Positions 1 to 5,161 of a stretch of DNA of 6,117 bases are shown here, one piece after another. The notes beneath the pieces were generated by a model, which was given only the letters and a program-made list of their open reading frames with translations, was not told the DNA's origin and ran no database searches. Source of the stretch: Candidatus Iainarchaeum sp. (GTDB lineage: Archaea; Micrarchaeota; Micrarchaeia; Anstonellales; Bilamarchaeaceae). Position 1 is the stretch's first letter. Each line of letters starts with the position of its first letter. The position numbers and the translations under genes were made by a program. The DNA lies in NCBI GenBank assembly GCA_028714395.1, contig JAQTMJ010000053.1:1-6117 (forward strand), read 5' to 3'.

Positions 1-318
1 AGTCCATCAAGCAACTCCTTGAGCTTTCCATCAATCAGCGCTTGGGCCAAATCCTTGTTATCCCCTATCGCCAGAACAACAGTCCCTTTCACATCGTCCG
101 AAGCATTTCCAAATCCATCAAGCAACTCCTTGAACTTTCCAGCAACGTTTTCTGGGCCACCAGGTTCTCCAAGTTTATCAGCTAAAATCTTGCTATCCCT
201 TATCGCCACAACAACATACCATTTCACATCGTGCGAAGCATTTCCAAGTCCATCAAGCAACTCCTTGAGCTTTCCATCAATCAGCGCTTGGGCCAAATCC
301 TTGCTATCCCTTATCGCC
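1..318 (-). repeat. Near-identical intragenic DNA repeats encoding the helical solenoid
   Basis: Bases 1-72 and 247-318 match at 70 of 72 positions, exactly 246 bases (82 codons) apart. A third, related copy at 112-207 carries a 24-base in-frame insertion and several substitutions. The two 39-base spacers (73-111 and 208-246) match each other at 34 of 39 positions. All length differences are multiples of three, so the repeats are kept in the coding frame. The order short unit, long unit, short unit suggests that a two-unit block was duplicated recently, and the array continues past the window edge. Confidence 0.9.
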
Positions 319-743
319 TGAGGAAGCCAATCAGGACAGTCAGGTGTCAACCCAATTAATCTTCCGATCCGTTTACTCTCGTCTTTCTTTAGTTCATTTT
401 TATACATTCTAAATGCAGCATCGCACACAATTATCTTATCAACGGCTGGTTTCCATGCCCTGCAAACTTCCTTTCCATCTAAGTCAAACACCCCATATGG
501 GCGGTATTCGATTTTCTGTACAAATGGAATTAGCGTCTCTTCCTGTTTTCTCTGGAGCTTCAATAATCTTGGTTTCTTTTCGTTCTCAACAAAATAGATG
601 GATTGGCCATCAATTTTGTAGATGATTCCTGTGTGCCACCTATCATTGATATCTTTAATAAATAACCCGTCACCTACCTCGGCAGCATCTATGCTCCCCA
701 TCTGCATCTTTGAAGTTGTTTGTTGTTCCTTTTGGGAAGGCAT
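1..743 (-). CDS. Repeat protein of unknown function with HEAT/ARM-like helical repeats (C-terminus cut by window edge)
   Basis: An uninterrupted minus-strand frame runs from ATG at 743 to the left edge, giving 247 visible residues and no stop, so the C-terminus lies outside. Residues 1-15 are polar. Residues about 22-55 (VGDGLFIKD, then WHTGIIYKIDGQSIYFVENE) read like a small beta-barrel of SH3/Tudor type; this is only a pattern impression. Residues 56-142 are a mixed region with C94, C107 and C136. From residue 143 helical repeats begin: unit 1 at 143-179 (37 aa), unit 2 at 180-224 (45 aa, with an 8-aa glycine/proline-rich insert near 191-200), and unit 3 from 225 onward. The shared core is AI.D.K.LA...GK.KELLDG.GNAS.DVK, resembling the two-helix unit of HEAT/ARM solenoids, which usually bind proteins. 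No catalytic motif, signal peptide or membrane segment is seen, so it is probably cytoplasmic. The start is supported by a TATA-like box about 25 nt upstream and no Shine-Dalgarno, which suggests a leaderless transcript. The gene is AT-richer than rtcB. Function is not recognised. Confidence 0.85.
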   Translation of the reverse strand, partial: MPSQKEQQTTSKMQMGSIDAAEVGDGLFIKDINDRWHTGIIYKIDGQSIYFVENEKKPRLLKLQRKQEETLIPFVQKIEYRPYGVFDLDGKEVCRAWKPAVDKIIVCDAAFRMYKNELKKDESKRIGRLIGLTPDCPDWLPQAIRDSKDLAQALIDGKLKELLDGLGNASHDVKWYVVVAIRDSKILADKLGEPGGPENVAGKFKELLDGFGNASDDVKGTVVLAIGDNKDLAQALIDGKLKELLDG

Positions 744-763
744 ATGTTCAACATCGGAAACCG

Positions 764-773
764 TATTTTAAAA
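764..773 (-). promoter_or_regulatory. TATA-like box for the repeat-protein gene
   Basis: On the minus strand this reads TTTTAAAATA. Its centre lies about 25 nt before the ATG at 743, which is the archaeal TATA-to-start-site spacing. Transcription would therefore begin at or next to the start codon. No GGTG-type ribosome site is visible in between. Confidence 0.55.
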
Positions 774-840
774 CTTTAACCCCGCCTGGTCCATGACTAA
801 TGAATGCAATTTATCCCAATAATCTTGCCTTAAGATACAT

Positions 841-1503
841 CTACCTGGTTTTCCTGACCACATTTCCCCGTCCGCGCTTAAATTTCTTTACATGGCCCAT
901 CTGTTCAAGTTCAGTAAGAATAAGGCTGAGTTTCGCATCCGAGAATCCCAGCGCTTCCTTCAGTTCCTTCTGCGTCGCCCGTTTCTCCATCCGCTCCAGC
1001 GCATCCAGCACTTTTTCCGCATCTTCATCCAATTCCATCTTTTTTTCCGCCCGCTTAGGTTCGTCTTCTGGGTTAATCCGCATTTCAGCAGTTTCCGGCT
1101 CCCCCGCGTTTGCATTCTTTCTCCGCGCCAGCAGATAATATGCAATAACACCAGCGAGCGCCAATCCAATCAGCAGATAAAACATTCCATTTTGCCGTAT
1201 TGGCTTCAGGACCAAATCAACCTCCTGGTCCTGCACGCCCACAACCACGGTTTCGTTGACGAAGAAATCCAACTCTCCATTATCATCAAAATGGCTCGCG
1301 CTTATTTCGTACGTTCCATTCGGAAGAAAGACAGAGTAATTGTTTTTCTCCACCACTGTTTGGTAGGAAAACCCGCCCTCTATCCTGAGCACGGTGCGAT
1401 CCATCTTCTGCATGTCCGTAGCGTAAATCTCCCCTTGCACATAGGCAGGATATGCAAGATGGAGCATCAGCAGGAAAAAAACCGCCATATAAGCCTTATG
1501 CAT
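841..1503 (-). CDS. Membrane-anchored winged-helix transcriptional regulator with extracytoplasmic beta domain
   Basis: A complete gene of 220 aa ending in TAG at 841-843. Residues 1-23 form a signal peptide (hydrophobic MAVFFLLMLHLAYPAYV). Residues 24-104 look like a small beta-sandwich of the carboxypeptidase-regulatory type (FLPNGTYEISA, then VGVQDQEVDLVLKP) and carry three N-glycosylation sequons, at N55, N62 and N83. Residues about 107-126 are a transmembrane helix followed by ARRK, which fits the positive-inside rule. Residues 129-160 are a charged linker. Residues about 161-217 form a winged helix: EKVLDALERM, then ATQKELKEALGFSDAKLSLI as the helix-turn-helix, then a basic wing KKFKRGRGNVVRK. 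This architecture is common in archaea and is thought to pass an outside signal to DNA. No ligand can be predicted. The ATG at 1503 is favoured by a TATA palindrome centred about 25 nt upstream, so the gene is probably leaderless. It is divergent from the lipoprotein gene at 1603, its most likely target besides itself (inference). Confidence 0.85.
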   Translation of the reverse strand: MHKAYMAVFFLLMLHLAYPAYVQGEIYATDMQKMDRTVLRIEGGFSYQTVVEKNNYSVFLPNGTYEISASHFDDNGELDFFVNETVVVGVQDQEVDLVLKPIRQNGMFYLLIGLALAGVIAYYLLARRKNANAGEPETAEMRINPEDEPKRAEKKMELDEDAEKVLDALERMEKRATQKELKEALGFSDAKLSLILTELEQMGHVKKFKRGRGNVVRKTR

Positions 1504-1522
1504 GCCCGTTCATCCGTTTTTT

Positions 1523-1534
1523 TATTTATAAATA
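1523..1534 (-). promoter_or_regulatory. Symmetrical TATA box of the wHTH regulator gene
   Basis: TATTTATAAATA is a perfect 12-base palindrome, so a TATA box can be read on either strand. On the minus strand its centre lies about 25 nt from the ATG at 1503, fitting a leaderless transcript. On the plus strand it could serve as a second, more distant promoter for the lipoprotein gene. Confidence 0.6.
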
Positions 1535-1535
1535 T

Positions 1536-1551
1536 GCTTTCGGAAAGCTTT
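1536..1551. promoter_or_regulatory. Overlapping palindromes, candidate operator between divergent promoters
   Basis: GCTTTcggAAAGC (1536-1548) is an inverted repeat with 5-base arms and a 3-base centre. It overlaps AAAGCTTT (1544-1551), a perfect 8-base palindrome. The pair lies between the two TATA-like palindromes at 1523-1534 and 1564-1575, a suitable place for a dimeric winged-helix protein to block or recruit TBP/TFB. The role as operator is inferred from position and symmetry only. Confidence 0.35.
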
Positions 1552-1563
1552 AGCGAAAAAGTC

Positions 1564-1575
1564 CTTATTAATAAG
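1564..1575 (+). promoter_or_regulatory. TATA-like palindrome for the lipoprotein gene
   Basis: CTTATTAATAAG is a perfect 12-base palindrome. With the usual archaeal spacing of about 26 nt it predicts a transcript start near 1596, leaving a leader of only a few bases before the ATG at 1603. It could equally be a regulator binding site. Confidence 0.5.
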
Positions 1576-1602
1576 CGCAATCCAGCATGCTCCGTGGTAC
1601 AT

Positions 1603-3237
1603 ATGAAAAAATATCTGGTTTGCGCTTTGCTCGCGCTTGCATTGCTTTCAGGATGCATTACTAATCCGCCGGCTTCAAGCCCCAACAATACAATCCACTA
1701 CGTGCCTTCGGACAATGTTTCCCCAGAGCCAGAGGCCAACCTATCCATTTTGATGAATCTAACCGAAAACGAAACCACCTCAATAGTTTACATAAAAACG
1801 CTCAACAGGAATGGCGAATGGCTATTTCCGCTTCAAAATTATTCGGGCGAATTCGCAAAAGCAGGCCTTTACAGCTCAGTATTCATAAAGCTCAACAGTT
1901 CCCAGCTCAAAACCCTTGGAAATGACGAGAGCCTATGGGTTACGCCTTACACCTCAGATGGCAAGGGCATTCTGTTCAACGCAATATTTTCCAAAGAGCT
2001 AAGCAGCTGCAATCTTTCCGCGGTAAGGCTGCTGGGCAAATATTATACTTTGGATTACCTGAAAACCAGCCCGAACTTCAACAACGACGACAAGTGGAAA
2101 ATCGCAACTGTGAGCGAGAACGGGTGCATTAAGCGCATACTCATAGTCCAGAGCGGTTATTTCTACAACATAAGCGAAAATGAGTCCATCCAGCTATTCA
2201 CCAATGATGGTTCGCTTTCAGCCCAATTCAAGAATCTTGGCAGCACACCCGAACTGATAATCAGTGGATTGAAGCCCGCCCCTCCAGCTCCCCCTGAAGC
2301 AAATGCAACAACACAGGAATTTGATATACTCCTCAAGTCAGATTGGGGATGGAGCAAGCAGTATCACGGAACGGAAACCATGAATAGCAGCGGTTTCTAT
2401 ATTGAGTTTGATTCGCCTCTGCCAATGATAATTAGTCAGACCATCTCAACAGTTCATAATGGTTCTGGGGCGCATCTAACAATTGTGAACGGCATTGTTG
2501 AGGTTAACCCATGGCCCGATAACAATCTAACCGAACTTCTAACCGAACTATCACTACGCGGTCCTGATGAAATTGAACCATTTATTATCTTCCCAAGCTC
2601 AATTGAAGGAAAAGAAGGAGAATACAACCAGGCGAGATACATTCCAATTCCAGGTTCAGAAACAGAAAACTACACCATAACCTGCCTGGATCATCCGGAT
2701 TCGGACACCTCAAAAATCTGCCTGGGAAAGGAAATCTCCAGATACACACTCCATCACTGGAAAAGTATTTCTCAGAATGACATCACTCTGAACGGCAAGA
2801 AGTACCGATTAGATGATTTTATCTCTTTGGATTTAGGTCCTTCTTCTTATAGATGGCTTGAAAATTCTTCAATATGGTCTGAAAACTGCGGCACAGAAAG
2901 CAGTTCTGTGTATTACAACACAGGCGCAGTTCTAGAACGGTTATATGGTAATGTTAGCGGGAGTGTCAATACTTCTAATGTTGCCCTTCTGTGCAAAGGG
3001 GGCAGATACCCTATTTCCAACACTGAAACCATTTTCGTAACAAACTTTTATTCGGATTCCAACGATTTGAGCTACGTCGGAAATTACGTTGAGTTTACCT
3101 ATCTGGTCAGCGACCTAGAATTCGAGAACGGAAAGGACGGCGTGGTATTAGGTTGGGTCATGATAAACGATACTCCTGCACTGAAATCAGTATTCATCCC
3201 CTCGACCCACCCATACTATGCCCAGCTTCTGAACTGA
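1603..3237 (+). CDS. Two-domain surface lipoprotein of unknown function, heavily glycosylation-prone
   Basis: The protein has 544 aa from ATG at 1603. The start is set by a textbook lipoprotein signal (MKKYLVCALLALALLSGC, lipobox LLSGC, lipidated C18). The same frame stays open upstream to 892, but that part is antisense to the wHTH gene and lacks protein-like character. Residues 19-45 are a low-complexity tether. Domain 1 spans about 46-222 with cysteines C136 and C175. A proline/alanine hinge (KPAPPAPPEANATT) lies near 224-236. Domain 2 spans about 240-544 with C361, C373, C429 and C464. The even number of cysteines in each domain fits disulfides in an exported protein. I count 19 N-X-S/T sequons spread over the whole length, as expected of an archaeal surface glycoprotein. 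No enzyme or binding motif is recognised, and a substrate-binding or cell-surface role is only a guess. Domain 2 is markedly AT-rich in places. Divergence from the membrane wHTH gene suggests control by it. Confidence 0.85.
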   Translation: MKKYLVCALLALALLSGCITNPPASSPNNTIHYVPSDNVSPEPEANLSILMNLTENETTSIVYIKTLNRNGEWLFPLQNYSGEFAKAGLYSSVFIKLNSSQLKTLGNDESLWVTPYTSDGKGILFNAIFSKELSSCNLSAVRLLGKYYTLDYLKTSPNFNNDDKWKIATVSENGCIKRILIVQSGYFYNISENESIQLFTNDGSLSAQFKNLGSTPELIISGLKPAPPAPPEANATTQEFDILLKSDWGWSKQYHGTETMNSSGFYIEFDSPLPMIISQTISTVHNGSGAHLTIVNGIVEVNPWPDNNLTELLTELSLRGPDEIEPFIIFPSSIEGKEGEYNQARYIPIPGSETENYTITCLDHPDSDTSKICLGKEISRYTLHHWKSISQNDITLNGKKYRLDDFISLDLGPSSYRWLENSSIWSENCGTESSSVYYNTGAVLERLYGNVSGSVNTSNVALLCKGGRYPISNTETIFVTNFYSDSNDLSYVGNYVEFTYLVSDLEFENGKDGVVLGWVMINDTPALKSVFIPSTHPYYAQLLN

Positions 3238-3253
3238 GCGCCGAAAGGAACAG

Positions 3254-3263
3254 TTTTAAATTA
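3254..3263 (+). promoter_or_regulatory. TATA-like box for rtcB
   Basis: TTTTAAATTA lies in the 65-base gap after the lipoprotein stop, preceded by purine-rich GAAAGGAACAG that could act as a BRE. The predicted start near 3284 leaves a leader of about 19 nt before ATG 3303, so rtcB probably has its own promoter even though it follows the lipoprotein closely. Confidence 0.5.
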
Positions 3264-3291
3264 CCGAAGAGAATCACTTCTGCTTATTACT

Positions 3292-3296
3292 GGGTG
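3292..3296 (+). promoter_or_regulatory. Weak ribosome binding site of rtcB
   Basis: GGGTG ends six bases before ATG 3303 and contains GGTG, complementary to the 3' end of archaeal 16S rRNA. It supports this start rather than the in-frame ATG at 3153, which lies inside the lipoprotein gene. Confidence 0.4.
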
Positions 3297-3302
3297 TTTC
3301 TC

Positions 3303-4736
3303 ATGAAGATAAAAAAATTAGGCGAAGCAATATGGGAATTGGAAAAGGAAGGAACAATGAAAGTTCCTGCGCTCATTTTCGGAACCGAGCCGGTGATGGA
3401 AAGGATGAAAAAGGATAGGACGCTCATGCAACTGCAGAACGTCGCTTCCTTGGAAGGGATAATAAACAACGCCATGGTGATGCCCGACGGCCACGAGGGC
3501 TACGGTTTCCCGATTGGCGGAGTTGCGGCATTCGATGCAGAGGAAGGCGTGGTTTCTCCCGGAGGAATCGGCTATGACATAAATTGCGGCGTGCGCCTGC
3601 TCACCACTGGTTTAACTTACGAGGAAGCGAAGCCCAAAATCAAAGCGCTCGCAGATAAATTGTTCACGAACGTCCCTTCAGGAGTAGGAAGCGAAGGCAA
3701 GCTTCGCCTGACGCACGATGAACTGGACAAGGTAGCAACAGGAGGCACAGAATGGGCCGTTGAAAACGGCTACGGATGGAAAGAGGACATAGAGCGCACC
3801 GAGGAATACGGAAGGATGGAAGGCGCTGACACGACGAAAGTGACCCCAACCGCGAAGGCGCGCGGGAAATCCCAGCTCGGAACCTTGGGTGCGGGCAACC
3901 ATTTCCTTGAAATCCAGCGGGTGGAAAAAGTGATGAACGAAAGCGCGGCGAAATCCTTCGGGCTTGTGAAGGATGAAATAGTCGTGATGATACATTGCGG
4001 CTCGCGCGGCTACGGCCACCAGATATGCACTGACAACCTGGGTTCGATGCTCAACCTTGCCAACAGGATGAATTTATGGCTCCCGGACAGGGAGCTCGTT
4101 TACGCCCCGATAAAGACCCGCGAAGCCCAGGATTACCTTGCAGGGATGAAGTGCGCGGTGAATTTCGCGTTCGCGAACAGGCAGATGATAATGCACTGGG
4201 TGCGCCAGAGCTTTGACGAGGTGCTGGGAAAAGGCGCCAGCGACAACATGCATTTGGTGTACGATGTGGCGCACAACATAGCCAAAGTGGAGGAGCACGA
4301 AGTGGACGGAAAGCGGAGGAAGCTGATGGTCCACAGGAAGGGGGCCACACGTGCGTTCCCCGCAGGAAGACCAGAACTGCCGCCTATTTACAGAAGCGTG
4401 GGCCAACCGGTGATAATCCCGGGCTCCATGGGCACCGCGAGCTATGTGCTCGTGGGAAAGGAGAAAGGACTCGAGCTTTCCTGGGGGACCACCTGCCACG
4501 GCTCTGGGCGGACCATGAGCAGGGGCGAAGCCATAAGGACCCATGACCCCAACGCGCTCGTGAAGGATTTATGGGAGAAGCAACAGATTTACATACGCGC
4601 CAAGGACAAGAAGGTGATTGCCGAGGAAGCTCCGGACGCGTACAAGAACGTCGATGAAGTGGTGGAGAGCGTCGCGGCTGCAGGAATAAGCGAAATAGTC
4701 GCAAGAGTGAAGCCGGTCGCAGTGGTCAAGGGCTGA
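3303..4736 (+). CDS. rtcB: RtcB, tRNA-splicing/RNA repair ligase (3'-phosphate to 5'-OH, GTP and Mn2+ dependent)
   Basis: A complete 477-aa protein, close to the 481 aa of Pyrococcus horikoshii RtcB. RtcB joins 2',3'-cyclic phosphate or 3'-phosphate RNA ends to 5'-OH ends through a guanylated histidine, and seals archaeal tRNA exons after intron removal. Visible motifs in order: DGHEGYGFPIGG (62-73); GGIGYDINCGVRLL with metal ligands D92 and C95; LGAGNHFLEIQ with N199, H200 and E203; HCGSRGYGHQ with H231; DVAHNIAKVEEH with H324; HRKGATRAFP (344-353); PGSMGTASYVLVG (373-385), a GTP-contact loop; CHGSGRTMSR with H399, the expected GMP-carrying histidine; and C-terminal VKG with K476, matching a GMP-contact lysine. 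By family alignment from memory these correspond to PhRtcB D95, C98, N202, H203, E206, H234, H329, H404 and K480. No intein interrupts the gene, unlike some thermococcal copies. The ATG at 3303 gives the family-like N-terminus. No archease gene is in the window. It is GC-richer than the left-hand genes. Confidence 0.97.
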   Translation: MKIKKLGEAIWELEKEGTMKVPALIFGTEPVMERMKKDRTLMQLQNVASLEGIINNAMVMPDGHEGYGFPIGGVAAFDAEEGVVSPGGIGYDINCGVRLLTTGLTYEEAKPKIKALADKLFTNVPSGVGSEGKLRLTHDELDKVATGGTEWAVENGYGWKEDIERTEEYGRMEGADTTKVTPTAKARGKSQLGTLGAGNHFLEIQRVEKVMNESAAKSFGLVKDEIVVMIHCGSRGYGHQICTDNLGSMLNLANRMNLWLPDRELVYAPIKTREAQDYLAGMKCAVNFAFANRQMIMHWVRQSFDEVLGKGASDNMHLVYDVAHNIAKVEEHEVDGKRRKLMVHRKGATRAFPAGRPELPPIYRSVGQPVIIPGSMGTASYVLVGKEKGLELSWGTTCHGSGRTMSRGEAIRTHDPNALVKDLWEKQQIYIRAKDKKVIAEEAPDAYKNVDEVVESVAAAGISEIVARVKPVAVVKG

Positions 4737-4811
4737 TACAATAACCTGTGCGATAAATGCAGCCCAATCCTGGCTCAAAGGTGCCTGGCTGCAAGATAAT
4801 CGGTTGAAGCG
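4737..4811. other. Spacer after rtcB with a weak hairpin
   Basis: The 84-base gap between rtcB and the next start contains GCAGCC (4759-4764) and GGCTGC (4787-4792), a 6-bp stem with a 22-base loop. There is no T-run after it, so an archaeal terminator is not supported. GATAAATG near 4752 is the only TATA-like stretch and is weak. Confidence 0.25.
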
Positions 4812-4817
4812 GGTGAT
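4812..4817 (+). promoter_or_regulatory. Shine-Dalgarno site for the truncated beta-helix gene
   Basis: GGTGAT is an exact six-base match to the archaeal anti-Shine-Dalgarno complement. It lies 3 bases before ATG 4821 and 9 bases before the in-frame ATG at 4827, so either could be used. This is the clearest ribosome site in the window. Confidence 0.5.
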
Positions 4818-4820
4818 GGA

Positions 4821-5072
4821 ATGCTTATGAAGGAACTTGATGCGCACCGCAATTTATCCTCTTCGTTCTTTATCAGAATTCTCATCTCTGGATGCCTTAT
4901 ATTCACTATGGGCTCTCTAGAAGCGCTGCTATCCGGAGACCATCTGACAATCTATGTCGCTTCCAATGGTAACGATTTCGGGAATGGGACTATGAATGAC
5001 CCTTTCGCAACCCTGGCCCGCGCTCGCGACGAGATCCGGGCATGGAAGCAGGAAGGGCGATTCACTGCATAA
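4821..5072 (+). pseudogene. 5' remnant of a secreted right-handed beta-helix (pectate-lyase-fold) protein
   Basis: The 83-codon frame begins with a signal or anchor segment (residues 16-37, FFIRILISGCLIFTMGSLEALL). It then has IYVASNGNDFGNGT (44-57) and NDPFATLARARDEIRAWKQ (59-77). That Y-V-(S/A)-x-x-G-N-D...G-T...P-F-A-T-L..A.D.I pattern is the N-terminal cap typical of large parallel beta-helix proteins, among them pectate-lyase-like and several glycoside hydrolase families, which normally continue for several hundred residues. Here TAA follows at once, and none of the three forward frames after 5072 resumes a beta-helix pattern, so the body of the gene is missing, most likely by deletion rather than a single frameshift. 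The ribosome site is intact, so a short exported peptide could still be made. The intact gene probably acted on extracellular polysaccharide, in line with the putative hydrolase downstream. It could instead be a real short membrane peptide, but the family signature argues against that. Confidence 0.6.
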
Positions 5073-5131
5073 ATTATCTGAGAGCCCGAAGATCCAGATT
5101 CCTTTAAACGCTTTTTCGGCAAATGGCGAAC

Positions 5132-5139
5132 ATTAAAAA
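5132..5139 (+). promoter_or_regulatory. TATA-like box for the secreted hydrolase gene
   Basis: ATTAAAAA is centred about 26 nt before ATG 5162, matching a leaderless transcript. There is no Shine-Dalgarno before that ATG. A second candidate, CTTTAAAC at 5102-5109, is too far upstream for leaderless use. Confidence 0.45.
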
Positions 5140-5161
5140 CCATTAGGCTCCATTTTACTTT

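Noticed and set aside
1..318. CRISPR array
   Set aside because: The repeats are few, long and in frame. Spacers are equal in length but nearly identical to each other, and the whole region is one coding frame.
19..321. 100-codon plus-strand frame rich in Ser, Pro and Phe
   Set aside because: It is the antisense of the helical repeats; its apparent repetitiveness is explained by them and there is no start signal.
744..840. Gene or RNA in the 97-base gap between the two minus-strand genes
   Set aside because: Only the TATA-like box at 764-773 is supportable; no tRNA-like fold or convincing short frame is seen.
892..1602. Upstream 237-codon extension of the lipoprotein frame, antisense to the wHTH gene
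   Set aside because: The opposite strand encodes a clearly ordered signal peptide-TM-wHTH protein. The extension is rich in F, R, H and S as in antisense translations, and the lipoprotein signal with its promoter starts exactly at 1603.
3153..3302. Start of rtcB at ATG 3153
   Set aside because: It would overlap the lipoprotein gene by 85 bases, and the extra residues do not resemble an RtcB N-terminus. ATG 3303 gives the family length.
3678..4704. Several minus-strand frames of about 60-156 codons
   Set aside because: All are antisense to rtcB, whose identity is certain, and they have arginine/proline-rich shadow composition.
4759..4792. Hairpin after rtcB as a terminator or small RNA
   Set aside because: The stem is only 6 bp with a 22-base loop and no following T-run, and no tRNA or known RNA pattern fits.
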